Part shown: one piece after another, positions 36,294 through 45,395 of the stretch
How the letters are laid out: each line of letters begins with the position of its first letter
How positions within the stretch are numbered: the first letter of the stretch is position 1
Source of the DNA: JAITWN01 sp034002745
Lineage (GTDB): Bacteria > Pseudomonadota > Gammaproteobacteria > SZUA-140
Direction of reading: 5' to 3'
Length of the DNA: 64,000 nt
Assembly (NCBI GenBank): GCA_034002745.1
Contig: JAVEZY010000001.1
Coordinates: 124,001-188,000 of the forward strand
Translations under genes and position numbers: made by a program
Notes under the pieces: generated by a model
What the model saw: only the letters and a program-made list of their open reading frames with translations
Databases searched by the model: none
What the model was told of the DNA's origin: nothing

Positions 36294-37010
36294 TCAGAAC
36301 CATAGCGTCACGCCCAGTACGAACCGCGTCTCATGCGTCGTCTGCCCGGCGCCGCGCGCAAGCTCCTTGCTGTCGCCGAACCGTCTCTCGGCCTCCAGGC
36401 CCGCATAGGGCGCGAACTTGCGGGTGAATTCGTAGCGCAGGCGCAGCCCCAGTTCGGCGCCATGCAGACCCGAGCCCGAGAATCGGCGCGCGTCGCGGTG
36501 TGCATTCGCCTGCACTTCGAAGTCAGCCGTCAGGATCGCTCGCTGTGTGAGCGGCAGTTCATGCAGCGCTTCGACACGCAATTCAGCGTGCCCCGCGTCA
36601 GCCATATACAGGCTGGCATCGATGTTCACGAACCACGGCGCCATGCCGTGCAGACCGAACGCGAGCCAGTCGCGTCGTGGCCCGGGGCGTCCGCTGCCGC
36701 GCCAGCCAAGGGATGCATCCCACCAGGTGCCGATGGCCCGCTGCCAGCCGGCCTCAAGTTCGCCGTCGCTGGTCCGGCCGTGCTCGTGTTCGCCGCGGCT
36801 GCGGAGCCGCAGCCTCTGCAGCTCGCTGCCCGCCCGGGCATGCACATCCCAGCTCAGTCCGCCGCCTTCACGCAACTCCGCATGCTTGGCGACGAACTGG
36901 AACAGCATGGGCTGCGCGTGGTGTGGATACTGCGGGTCGGCCAGCGCCACGCTGGTATGGGTGCACAGGATGGCACCAAGGATCGACAGGGCGGGCGCCG
37001 TGACTCTCAC
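36294..37010 (-). CDS. copB: Copper resistance protein B (outer membrane)
   Basis: Outer-membrane beta-barrel of the Cop/Pco copper-tolerance system. The 238-residue precursor has a signal peptide (LSILGAILCTHTSVALA). The mature barrel contains the family stretches AGSELQRLRLRSRGE, WDASLGWRG, LRYEFTRKFAPYAGLEAERR and a closing THETRFVLGVTLWF with terminal Phe. The N-terminal Met/His-rich region common in longer CopB proteins is very short here. It overlaps copA by four bases. Confidence 0.92.
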   Translation of the reverse strand: MRVTAPALSILGAILCTHTSVALADPQYPHHAQPMLFQFVAKHAELREGGGLSWDVHARAGSELQRLRLRSRGEHEHGRTSDGELEAGWQRAIGTWWDASLGWRGSGRPGPRRDWLAFGLHGMAPWFVNIDASLYMADAGHAELRVEALHELPLTQRAILTADFEVQANAHRDARRFSGSGLHGAELGLRLRYEFTRKFAPYAGLEAERRFGDSKELARGAGQTTHETRFVLGVTLWF

Positions 37011-38782
37011 GACACATGTACCTCACGGAACATGCCCGACATGTGATAGAGCAGATGGCAGTGCCAGGCCCAGGCGCCGGGAGCATCGGCGGTGAGCAGA
37101 TGCGTCAGCACCGCGCCGGGCTGGACAACCACCGTGTGCTTGCGGGGTATGTGGTTCGGATCGCCGGTTTCGAGGTCACTCCACATGCCGTGCAAATGGA
37201 TGGGATGGCTCATCATGGTGTCGTTGACCAGTACCACGCGCAGGCGTTCTCCCGAGCGCAGTCGCAGCGGTTCGGCCTCGGAAAACGGGATGCCGTCCAC
37301 CGACCACAGGAACCGGTGCATATTCCCGGTCAGGTGAAGCTGGATCTCGCGTTCGGGATCGCGTGGGTCAATGGTCGGCCCGGCGTTGCGCAAGTTCGCA
37401 TAGGTGAGCACGCGGCGGCCGTTGTCGCGCAGTCCGGGGCCGGGATCGTTCAGGCGCAGCCGCGGCATCTCGGTGCGCATGTCGACCTGCACGCCGCGTT
37501 CACGCGGCCCGTGCACGATGTCGCCCTGCCACCTGCTGCCGGCGGGCGCAGGCCGCGAGTCGTCGGGATGGTGATGGTGCTGATGGTGGTCGTCGGCGGA
37601 ATCCGCCGCGTCCGGCGCGAGGCCGTGTTCATGAACGGAATGGCCCGCATGTGCCGCGCTCGCCATGCCCATGTCCATATGGTCGAGCACCGGGGGCGGA
37701 TCCATGGCCGGCACCACGCTGCCGAGCGCCGGATCGGGCGTCAGCGTGCCACGCGCATAGCCCGAGCGATCCATGGCCTGAGCGAAAACGGTGTAGGCGG
37801 TATCGTCATGCGGCTCCACGAGAACGTCCACCGTCTCCGCAACGCCCAGGCGGAATTCGTCGATGGTCACGGGTTCCACATCCTGGCCGTCGCAGGCGAT
37901 GACCTTCATGCTCAGTCCCGGAATGCGTACATCGAAGAAAGTCATCGCGGCGGCGTTGATGAAGCGCAGGCGCAGCTTCTCGCCGCGACGGAAGTGAGCG
38001 GTCCAGCCCTGAGCGGGTGGATGGCCGTTCATGAGATACGTGTAGCTCAGGCCAGTGACGTCGGCGATATCGCGATCGCTCATGCGCATGCGGTTCCACA
38101 TCGAACGCTCGCGCCAGGTCGTGGCCACTCCCCGCTCGCGAATCTCGTGCCACAGATCGCCGGCGGTGCGCCGATTGGCATTGTAGTAGTCGCTTTGTCG
38201 GCGCAGGTTGGCGAGAATCGCTGTCGGTTCTTCGTCCGACCAGTCCGACAGAACGACGACGAGATCGCGGTCGGCTCGATGTCGCGGCGCGCCCGCGGGG
38301 TCGATGATTATCGCTCCGTACAGCCCGGTTTGTTCCTGGAAGCCGGAATGGCTGTGATACCAGTAGGTGCCATGCTGCCGTAGCCGGAAGCGGTATTCGA
38401 ATGTGGCTCCCGGCGCTATGCCGGAGAAGCTCAGCCCGGGCACGCCATCCATCTCCGCCGGTAGCACGATGCCATGCCAGTGGATGGAACTCGGCTCCCG
38501 CAGGCGGTTGGTGACGCGCAGTGCAATTTCATCGTTCTCGCGCCAGCGCAGGATGGGCCCTGGCAGACTGCCATCGACCGCCGTGGCGATCGCGGCGCGG
38601 CCGGTCAGGTTCACCGGAAGGTAGTCCAAGGTCAGATCAAAGCGGCTTCCGTTCCGGACGCGTGCCGACGCGGCGGGTGTCCCGGTCAGGCCGAGTGCGG
38701 CCATGCCGATGCTCGCGCCGACGCCGAGGACGAAGCGGCGGCGTGCCGGCGACAGCGGTTTGTCTTTATGAGGGTGATGCAC
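37007..38782 (-). CDS. copA: Multicopper oxidase CopA (copper resistance)
   Basis: Periplasmic cuprous oxidase that binds and detoxifies copper. The 591-residue protein begins with a Tat signal (RRRFVLGVGASIGMAALGL). Copper-site motifs run in order: IHWHGIVLP, WYHSHSGFQEQTG, HPIHLHGMW and HCHLLYHMSGMF. A Met/His-rich segment (about residues 363-410, with runs of His) can bind extra copper ions. It is coupled to copB and preceded on the same strand by the His-rich leader gene. Confidence 0.95.
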   Translation of the reverse strand: MHHPHKDKPLSPARRRFVLGVGASIGMAALGLTGTPAASARVRNGSRFDLTLDYLPVNLTGRAAIATAVDGSLPGPILRWRENDEIALRVTNRLREPSSIHWHGIVLPAEMDGVPGLSFSGIAPGATFEYRFRLRQHGTYWYHSHSGFQEQTGLYGAIIIDPAGAPRHRADRDLVVVLSDWSDEEPTAILANLRRQSDYYNANRRTAGDLWHEIRERGVATTWRERSMWNRMRMSDRDIADVTGLSYTYLMNGHPPAQGWTAHFRRGEKLRLRFINAAAMTFFDVRIPGLSMKVIACDGQDVEPVTIDEFRLGVAETVDVLVEPHDDTAYTVFAQAMDRSGYARGTLTPDPALGSVVPAMDPPPVLDHMDMGMASAAHAGHSVHEHGLAPDAADSADDHHQHHHHPDDSRPAPAGSRWQGDIVHGPRERGVQVDMRTEMPRLRLNDPGPGLRDNGRRVLTYANLRNAGPTIDPRDPEREIQLHLTGNMHRFLWSVDGIPFSEAEPLRLRSGERLRVVLVNDTMMSHPIHLHGMWSDLETGDPNHIPRKHTVVVQPGAVLTHLLTADAPGAWAWHCHLLYHMSGMFREVHVS

Positions 38783-38856
38783 AGTCGCTCCCTTTTCTTG
38801 CTCTGAACCATGGAATCACTGAGCGCTGCCCGGAGCGCGATCAGTGCGGAACCGGG

Positions 38857-39201
38857 TCAGGAAGCGGCGGGAGGACGATAAAGTGAAGATGAATCCGAGG
38901 CAGGAGAATGGTCGGATGCCGATGGCGGAAGTGGTGTGACTCCGGGAGGTGAGCGGACCAGGGCTCCGGAAATCACGCAGGCGCTGCAAAAGCCACAACT
39001 GTCGTTGCCGCCGGTGCTGTCATCATGAGGATGGACGGCGTCGTGAATCTCAGCGTCATGACCGGCTTCCAGGTGTATCGCCGCGGCGTGATGTTCAGCG
39101 TGGGTTGCGGCGTCGTCGCAGTGCCGGGTCTCAATGACGCCTGCCAAAGCGGACTGACAGATCAGCAGGGTCAACAACAGGCTCGCAACGCAACGCCTCA
39201 T
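38857..39201 (-). CDS. Small exported His/Cys-rich protein, CopL-like
   Basis: A 114-residue precursor: signal peptide MRRCVASLLLTLLICQSALA, then a histidine-rich stretch (several HxxH and HH pairs) and a CGFCSAC motif, ending in a Ser/Pro-rich tail. The position (74 bases upstream of copA, same strand), size and composition resemble CopL of the Xanthomonas copLAB operon, needed there for copper-induced expression, and the DUF2946 family. The assignment rests on context and composition, so no symbol is given. Confidence 0.65.
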   Translation of the reverse strand: MRRCVASLLLTLLICQSALAGVIETRHCDDAATHAEHHAAAIHLEAGHDAEIHDAVHPHDDSTGGNDSCGFCSACVISGALVRSPPGVTPLPPSASDHSPASDSSSLYRPPAAS

Positions 39202-39208
39202 CGACCGG

Positions 39209-42200
39209 TCATGCGCGGTTGCGTGTTCGCCGGTGCAGCGTGCCGGCGGCAAGCAGCAGCAAGAGCGCGCCTGCCGGCAGCGGATACGCCACCGTGTAGA
39301 CCAGCGGAGTCAGCGCCCACCGTGTCGCCGCGCGCAGGGCTTCGTGCTCGGCGATCATGTCGGCGATGGGCGGGGAGGTCTCATAGTACCAGGAGACGAA
39401 GGCACGGCCGGGCGCATTGGTGAGCAGGAACTCGTCACGGAAGCGGCGCAGTTCGGCCACATGCGGATCGAGGTGGCTGCCCCAGGCCGCGGTAGCAATG
39501 AAGCAGCGGCCGCTGGTCCGCAGGCCGGCGCCGGCGTCAGTGGGCTGGTTGACCTGCGCGCTGAGGGACGCTTCGTTGTTGGCCAGGTTGCCGTCGCGGC
39601 CGCTTGCATCCAGCGCAACCGCTGAGGTGGACAGGCTGCCAGGTCCATTGGGGCGCACGACCACCGTGACCGACGCGCTGGTGCCCGGAATGATGGTGCC
39701 CATATCGCATTGGACGAAGTCGCCGGCGCGCTGGCAGCCCTCGGTCGCGAACTGGAAGGCTATGCCGGCCGGCAGGGTCTGGGTGAGCACCACGCTGCCG
39801 GCGACTTCGGCGCCGATGTTGCGGACGGTCGAGACGAAGCTGAGGTTCTCTCCCACGATTCCCGGGTTCGGGTCGACCGCCATCGAAACCGCCAGATCGG
39901 GAGCGTTCAGCGCGCCGTCGACCACTACGGTGGTGGTGGCCGCAGTGTTGTTTCCGAGGTTGGGGTCGGTGTCATCGCCGGATACGGTCGCTGTCGCATC
40001 GAGCGGGCCGATGCCCTGGGGCGTGACGAACAGGGTGATGACCGAGCTGGCGCCGGCGGCCAGGCTGTCGCGCGCACAGTTCACGCCGCCGGTGACTTCG
40101 GCGCAGTCCCAGCCATCCGCCGTGGCGAAACGGAAATCGACGCTGTCTTCCAGCGTGATGAATGCCTCGGGCGCGGTGGCATTGGACGGGCCGCCGTTGC
40201 TGACCGTGATGATGTAGCCGAGGTCCGCGCCCAGCGTCACGGGGTTGGCCGAGCTCGCCATCGCCACCGCCAGGTCGGCGCGGGTATCGACGACGATGGA
40301 AAGCGAATCATTCGGCGGCGCATTGACGAAGGCGCCATCGAAGTTGCCGCTGGCTGCGGCCACCTTGGTGCCGCGTTCATCGGGGCGCGCCGGAATGGAA
40401 ATGGTCGCCACCTCGGAGCCTTCGGGCAGGTCTCCGAGTTCGCAACTGATCTGCTGTGCCGTGATGGGGCAGGCGGTGGCAGCGCCGCCTCCGATGCGGA
40501 ACACGGCGTTCCCCAGCGGGGCGATGCCGGCCGGCAGCGTGGTGAGAATTCGCGTGTTGTGCGCCGTGCCGCCGGTATTGTCCAGGGTGAGCTGGTAAGT
40601 GAAAGCCTGGCCGGCGATGATCGTGTCGTTTTCGTTGATGGCGCCGGTGGTCTCGGCGCCGCCGCCCGCGGGCACGACGATGCCCGTCGTCTGTGCTTCC
40701 ATGGTCAGCACCAGGTCGGTCGGCTGGTAGGCGTCGGTCACCACTTCGATGCCGGTGCTGTTCGCGGCCACCGGATCGTTCTGGTCGGCGGCGGCGGATA
40801 CCGCCGCGCTCAGCGCGCCCTCGGCGTTGGCGGTGACCGATACCGAGCGGATGGTTTCCGCGCCAGCGGCCAGCGCGCCCAGGTTGCAATTCACCGTGGC
40901 GCCGGCACTGATGCAGCCGCCGAGGCCGGCGACCGTCGTACCCGCGGGGAGTGCCAGCGACACCTGTGCCCCGCTGGCATTGTTCGGGCCCTGGTTGACC
41001 ACGGTCATGATGTAGGAATAGTCGGTGTTGACGGCGACCGGGTCGGGAACATCGAGCACGTCGACCGCAAGGTCGGCCAGGATGCCGCCGCCGGTCTCGA
41101 CCGCGCCGAGGTCGCAGGTGCCGATCGGGCGGGGGAAGCCGCGCTGGTCCGTGGCGGGACAGCCCGTGTTGCTGCCGGCATTGATCGCGGGGCTTCCCCC
41201 CTGCGGAACATGCACGGCGGTCGGCCCACCCTGGCCACTGGCGAGCGGATCGAGCTCTGCATCCGCGATGATGCTGCTGGCGCATTCCGCGCTGCCGAGA
41301 TTGGGGCCGGCGGAGCTTATATTGGCGATCGCGCCGCCGCAGGTGCCGCCGCTGCCGGCCTGGATGATGCTGTTGAGGATGTTCGCCGAGCCCTGGTTGC
41401 CGCCCGGGCCAGCGATGCCTGATTGATCGAGATGAATCGCTCCGCTCGCCATGGCGCTGTTGTCGGCGACGGTGACATTGACCAGTTCGGTCGGCCGGCT
41501 GAGAAACAGACCGCCGCCGACGGCGCCGCCGGTGAAGCCCGAGTCCGGGGGTATCGCCACCGTGTTGCCGCTGATCGTGGTATTGACGATGCTCAGCGTG
41601 CGCGAGGGCGCGCCATCATCGTAGATGCCGCCGCCCATGTAGGAGGTGTTGTCGCTGATGGTGCTGCGGCTGATCTCGACCACCGCTCCCGGGCCGGCGC
41701 CGAAGGTCGACATGCCGCCGCCGCGACGATCGGCACTGTTGCCGCTGATCGTCGTATCGCTCATGAAGAGCTGCCCGTCGCCCAGCGCAAGGCCGCCGCC
41801 GTCGGCGGCCCCCTGGGGCGGAGGAAGAGCGGATTGCGCCGTATTGCCGTTGATGACCGAGCGCTCGATGCGCGCGATGCTGTTCAACATGGCGATGCCG
41901 CCGCCCGCGACGGTCAGATCGCCGCTGGCGACATTGCCGCTGACGACCACGCCATCGAGAAGCAGGCTGAGGTCGGTGACCTGCGTGGTGTGATGAATGC
42001 CGCCGCCGGCAAAGCCAGGATTCGACGGAATACTGGTGTTGTCCCGTATGGTCGCGCCCCGCAGCGTGAGGCGGCCGCGGCTGCGGATTCCGCCGCCGGT
42101 GCCATCGTCGGCGGGGGAGGCCTGGGGCTGCGCGAGGCCGTTGGCGATGGTGAAGCCGGAGAGCTCCACGACAGTGTTCTGGCCGATGACATCGAACGCC

Positions 42201-42541
42201 CGGTCGATGCCGTCGGCATCGATGATGGTGGCTGCCGCACCTGCTCCGCGCAGGGTCAGGTCCCCGGTGATATCCAGATCACCGGAAGCCGCAGCGTTAT
42301 CGCCGCGTCCGCCGAGACTGAGGGTATAGGTGCCGGCAGGCACGACGATGAAGTCATGGCCGGGCCAGGCGTTGGCCTGCTGGATTGCCGCCCTGAGAGT
42401 GCAGGTGTTCGCAGCCGTGGCGCAGACGCCGTCCGCAAGATCGGCATCCACTGCGTCATCGGTACTGTTCACCGTATAGACGAAAGCGTGGACGGGCAGG
42501 GCGCACGACAGGAGCGCAGCCGACATCCATGCGCGCGTCAT
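39209..42541 (-). CDS. Large surface protein: CSLREA domain, beta-helix, DUF11 repeats, CFI-box C-terminus
   Basis: About 1110 residues. The signal peptide (MTRAWMSAALLSCALPVHA) is followed by a CSLREA-type segment (YTVNSTDDAVDAD..CTLRAAIQQAN). A right-handed beta-helix region has many NxTxSGN-like rungs (about 90-470). Four DUF11-like repeats each open D-L-A-V and include TLPAG-type strands (about 490-990). The CFI-box domain follows (CFIATAAWGSHLDPHVAELR), and a hydrophobic anchor with RRTRNRA end closes the protein. The last part resembles C-terminal sorting signals. Likely cell-surface or adhesin-like; the target is unknown. An upstream ATG (42568) is an alternative start. It ends seven bases before the His-rich cop leader gene. 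Confidence 0.82.
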   Translation of the reverse strand: MTRAWMSAALLSCALPVHAFVYTVNSTDDAVDADLADGVCATAANTCTLRAAIQQANAWPGHDFIVVPAGTYTLSLGGRGDNAAASGDLDITGDLTLRGAGAAATIIDADGIDRAFDVIGQNTVVELSGFTIANGLAQPQASPADDGTGGGIRSRGRLTLRGATIRDNTSIPSNPGFAGGGIHHTTQVTDLSLLLDGVVVSGNVASGDLTVAGGGIAMLNSIARIERSVINGNTAQSALPPPQGAADGGGLALGDGQLFMSDTTISGNSADRRGGGMSTFGAGPGAVVEISRSTISDNTSYMGGGIYDDGAPSRTLSIVNTTISGNTVAIPPDSGFTGGAVGGGLFLSRPTELVNVTVADNSAMASGAIHLDQSGIAGPGGNQGSANILNSIIQAGSGGTCGGAIANISSAGPNLGSAECASSIIADAELDPLASGQGGPTAVHVPQGGSPAINAGSNTGCPATDQRGFPRPIGTCDLGAVETGGGILADLAVDVLDVPDPVAVNTDYSYIMTVVNQGPNNASGAQVSLALPAGTTVAGLGGCISAGATVNCNLGALAAGAETIRSVSVTANAEGALSAAVSAAADQNDPVAANSTGIEVVTDAYQPTDLVLTMEAQTTGIVVPAGGGAETTGAINENDTIIAGQAFTYQLTLDNTGGTAHNTRILTTLPAGIAPLGNAVFRIGGGAATACPITAQQISCELGDLPEGSEVATISIPARPDERGTKVAAASGNFDGAFVNAPPNDSLSIVVDTRADLAVAMASSANPVTLGADLGYIITVSNGGPSNATAPEAFITLEDSVDFRFATADGWDCAEVTGGVNCARDSLAAGASSVITLFVTPQGIGPLDATATVSGDDTDPNLGNNTAATTTVVVDGALNAPDLAVSMAVDPNPGIVGENLSFVSTVRNIGAEVAGSVVLTQTLPAGIAFQFATEGCQRAGDFVQCDMGTIIPGTSASVTVVVRPNGPGSLSTSAVALDASGRDGNLANNEASLSAQVNQPTDAGAGLRTSGRCFIATAAWGSHLDPHVAELRRFRDEFLLTNAPGRAFVSWYYETSPPIADMIAEHEALRAATRWALTPLVYTVAYPLPAGALLLLLAAGTLHRRTRNRA

Positions 42542-42754
42542 CTTTTGGCGAGTGTTATAAGATTGCATCGACCTGGCCGGCGGGTGAGACAACGCGCCCT
42601 CGTCCTCCTGTTGGTCGGCTATCGCGGGACGAGCGACAGTATAGCATACGCAGGTGACGACCAAAGTTTGGTTCTGTTTATGACTTCAATGATTTACACG
42701 AAATCGGAAGAACTGTCGAGCGGCGTTCGCGCTGAATCGGGCAGGAGGAAAAGC

Positions 42755-42830
42755 TGGTGGCCAGGGACGGAATCGAACCGCCGACACGGTGATTTTCAGT
42801 CACCTGCTCTACCAACTGAGCTACCTGGCC
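42755..42830 (-). tRNA. tRNA-Phe (GAA)
   Basis: On the minus strand a 76-base cloverleaf: acceptor GGCCAGG/CCTGGCC, D-arm GCTCAGTTGGTAGAGC, anticodon arm with loop CTGAAAA giving anticodon GAA, T-arm with GGTTCGATTCC, discriminator A and an encoded CCA. Anticodon flanks are those of bacterial tRNA-Phe. Confidence 0.96.
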
Positions 42831-42945
42831 GGTGTGGGATCGCCGGTGTGCGGCGAAGCCGGTCCGTGCGAACGCGTATTAAACCCGGCGCCGCATCATC
42901 GCGTCAAGCCGATGTTGAAACGAAGCTGCCGGCGCCCTTGCGGAA

Positions 42946-44007
42946 ATGATCATCGGACAGCCAGCAAAAGTCCGCGCGCGACTGTCGGGCGCGCTCGTTC
43001 TGTGTCTGGCGCTCGCTGCCTGTGAGCGCGAGCAGATGCCGGATGCCGCCGGCATGCAGCAGGGTATCGATGCCGGCGCCGTTTCGGCGGTCGGTTCGGG
43101 TGCGGGCTCGCATGGTGATGCGGGTGGCGCTCCGGCGTCTTCCCCGGCGGACATGGTTCTCATCCCGGCCGGCGAGTTCCTGATGGGCAGCGATCGCCGC
43201 GACACGGAAGGGCTGCAGGCCCGGTACGGTTTCACCGTCGATCTGTATCTGAACGAGCATCCGCCGCACAGGGTGGTCCTCGGTCCCTACCGTATCGATC
43301 GCTACGAGGTCACCAACGCCGAGTACAAGCGTTTCGTGCTGGAAACCGGGCGCCCGGAACCCGAGCACTGGATCGGCAACGCCTACAACGTGGCGGATGC
43401 GCGGCTGGCGTCGGCGCACGTCAACAACCTGCGCTGGATCGCCGCGGATTACTTCGCCCTGGAGGGGGATCTGGATGCAATGTCGCGCGAGGATCTGCTC
43501 GCCGCCATGCTGGGCGTGCAGCGTGAGCGCGACGCCTTGCCGGTGACCGGCGTGAGCTGGCATGACGCCGACGCCTATTGTCGCTGGCGCGGTGCGCGCC
43601 TGCCGACCGAAGCCGAGTGGGAGAAAGCGGCGCGCGGGACCGAGGGCTGGGAGTATCCCTGGGGTGACGCCTGGGAGCACGGCCGCGCCAATACCGGCGA
43701 GCAGAGGGAGAGCGAGGAATCTCTGGCCGCGGTCGGCAGCCATGCGGGCGATGTTTCCATCTGGGGGGTGCGGGATCTGGGCGGCAACGCCTCGGAGTGG
43801 GTGGAGGACTGGTACCTGCCCTATCGAGGCGCCGAGTTCTGGGACGAGGACTACGGCCGGCAGCACAGGGTGATCCGTGGCGGTGGCGCCGGGCTCGGCC
43901 ATTACGCGCTCAGCGTGTTCTTTCGCGGCGCCCGGCGCGGTCATGCCGCCCCCGAGGCCGTCGGCACCGATGTGGGCTTTCGCTGCGCGCAAAGCGCGAG
44001 CGAATGA
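42946..44007 (+). CDS. SUMF1/formylglycine-generating-fold lipoprotein
   Basis: A 353-residue exported protein with a lipobox (LALAAC, lipidated Cys26) and a low-complexity Gly/Ala/Ser linker to about residue 65. A full SUMF1-type domain follows: MVLIPAGEFLMGSD, YEVTNAEYKRFV, PVTGVSWHDADAYCRWRGAR, LPTEAEWEKAARG, DLGGNASEWVEDWY and GFRCA. The paired active-site cysteines of true formylglycine-generating enzymes are absent from the RVIRGGGAGLGHYALSVFFR region. It is therefore likely a binding or other-function relative on the periplasmic side. It stands alone between tRNA-Phe and convergent yggX. Confidence 0.85.
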   Translation: MIIGQPAKVRARLSGALVLCLALAACEREQMPDAAGMQQGIDAGAVSAVGSGAGSHGDAGGAPASSPADMVLIPAGEFLMGSDRRDTEGLQARYGFTVDLYLNEHPPHRVVLGPYRIDRYEVTNAEYKRFVLETGRPEPEHWIGNAYNVADARLASAHVNNLRWIAADYFALEGDLDAMSREDLLAAMLGVQRERDALPVTGVSWHDADAYCRWRGARLPTEAEWEKAARGTEGWEYPWGDAWEHGRANTGEQRESEESLAAVGSHAGDVSIWGVRDLGGNASEWVEDWYLPYRGAEFWDEDYGRQHRVIRGGGAGLGHYALSVFFRGARRGHAAPEAVGTDVGFRCAQSASE

Positions 44008-44016
44008 TCGTCCGGA

Positions 44017-44289
44017 TTATCTGTCCTGGGGGCGGAACTGCTCGGGCAGCTCGGACCCGTCGCCGAAGAAGAACTTCTCCATCTCGCTTTCCAGGAACTG
44101 GCGGGCGCGCGGATCGATGGGCGAAAGGCGGTTTTCGTTGATGAGGATGGTCTGATGTTTTAGCCACATCTGCCAGGCTTCCTTCGACACATTGTCATAG
44201 ATGCGCTTGCCGAGTTCGCCCGGATAGACGGAATAGTTCAATCCCTCGGCTTCCTTGCCCAGTTTGACGCAACGGACCATGCGGCTCAT
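44017..44289 (-). CDS. yggX: Probable Fe(2+)-trafficking protein YggX
   Basis: A 90-residue protein beginning MSRMVRCVKLGKEAEGLNYS, with the family core PGELGKRIYDNVSKEAWQMW and REFLE-like C-terminal ARQFLESEMEKFFF. Implicated in iron supply and protection of iron-sulfur proteins. It overlaps the mutY stop by four bases; mutY is an iron-sulfur enzyme and the pairing is conserved in gammaproteobacteria. Confidence 0.95.
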   Translation of the reverse strand: MSRMVRCVKLGKEAEGLNYSVYPGELGKRIYDNVSKEAWQMWLKHQTILINENRLSPIDPRARQFLESEMEKFFFGDGSELPEQFRPQDR

Positions 44290-45395
44290 GTCTGACTCCT
44301 GAAAGATTCTGCTCGCGCGCGCCCGGGCATCGATCCGAGCAGGCGCCGGATCGCCGCGGGCATGCCGTACGCGCCGGAACGGGCGTGATTGTACCAGACG
44401 CGTCCATCACCCTCCATGATGCCGCCGTCGAGCGGCCGGGCCGACGCGCGCAGCGGCAGCATGTGCAGCGTGAAATGGGTGAATTCATGTCGCAGCGGCG
44501 GTTCGACCCGCGGTTCACCGGCTTCCACCGCCAGTGATTCGCGGCACCATGCGCGCATATCCGCCAGCGCGAGTTCCGCAGGCAGCTCCGGGAGGCTCCA
44601 CAGGCCTCCCCAGATGCCGGTGGGTGGGCGCCGCAGCAGCAGGATGGATCCTTGTTCGTCCTGCAACACCAGCATCGCGAGCTCGCGCACGGGTTTTTCC
44701 CTGCGGGCGCGACGCACCGGATACGCGCCGGGATCGGCTGCGGCGTGCGCCTGGCAGTTCGCCGCCAGCGGGCAATCGGCGCAGGCCGGGCGGGTTCGGG
44801 TGCAAACCGTGGCTCCCAGATCCATGATGGCCTGGGTGTAGTCGCGGATCCGCTGCGCAGGGGTGTGCGCCGCGGCCAGTTCCCAAAGGCGGCGCTCGAT
44901 AGCGGCCTGCCCCGGCCATTCGCCGATGGCGTGATAGCGCGTCAGCACTCGCTTCACGTTGCCATCGAGAATCGGCTGGCGCTGGCCGAGCGCGAGGGCG
45001 AGGATGGCGCCTGCAGTGGAGCGCCCGATGCCGGGCAGAGCGCGCAGCGCCTCGATATCCGCGGGGAAATCGCCAGCGTAGTCATCGCGCACGATTCGCG
45101 CGCAGCGATGCAGGTTGCGCGCCCGCGCGTAATAACCGAGTCCCGACCATAGATGCAGTACCGTATCGAGGTCCGCCGCGGCAAGCGCGCCGACATCCGG
45201 CAGGCGCGCCATGAACCGTTGGTAGTAGGGGATGACGGTGGCGACCTGGGTCTGCTGCAGCATGATTTCCGATACCCACACGCGATAGGGGCTCGGATCG
45301 GACTGCCAGGGCAGATCCTTGCGGCCGTGCAGGTCGAACCAGGGGAGCAGTGCGGCCGCCAGGGCGGACGCGTCGCGGGGCGCCGCGGTGCTCAC
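44286..45395 (-). CDS. mutY: Adenine DNA glycosylase MutY
   Basis: Removes adenine mispaired with 8-oxoguanine. The 369-residue enzyme starts at a GTG inside the asmA stop. It has the helix-hairpin-helix LPGIGRSTAGAI, catalytic acids in VSEIMLQQTQV and LDGNVKRVL, and a four-cysteine cluster site (C-x6-C-x2-C-x5-C in CTRTRPACADCPLAANC). The C-terminal Nudix-like domain (LLLRRPPTGIWGGLWSLPEL) recognises 8-oxoG. A longer upstream frame lies inside asmA and is not used. Confidence 0.95.
   Translation of the reverse strand: MSTAAPRDASALAAALLPWFDLHGRKDLPWQSDPSPYRVWVSEIMLQQTQVATVIPYYQRFMARLPDVGALAAADLDTVLHLWSGLGYYARARNLHRCARIVRDDYAGDFPADIEALRALPGIGRSTAGAILALALGQRQPILDGNVKRVLTRYHAIGEWPGQAAIERRLWELAAAHTPAQRIRDYTQAIMDLGATVCTRTRPACADCPLAANCQAHAAADPGAYPVRRARREKPVRELAMLVLQDEQGSILLLRRPPTGIWGGLWSLPELPAELALADMRAWCRESLAVEAGEPRVEPPLRHEFTHFTLHMLPLRASARPLDGGIMEGDGRVWYNHARSGAYGMPAAIRRLLGSMPGRARAESFRSQT

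Noticed and set aside
37016..38383. 455-codon frame antisense to copA
   Set aside because: Mirror of the His- and Met-rich copA sequence; no ribosome-binding site and no domain.
39710..41422. 570-codon frame antisense to the large DUF11 protein
   Set aside because: Gly/Ala/Arg/Asp-rich shadow caused by repeat codon bias in the sense gene.
42755..42830. tRNA-Phe as an integration site for the adjacent surface-protein and cop genes
   Set aside because: No integrase and no direct repeat of the tRNA 3' end could be found nearby.
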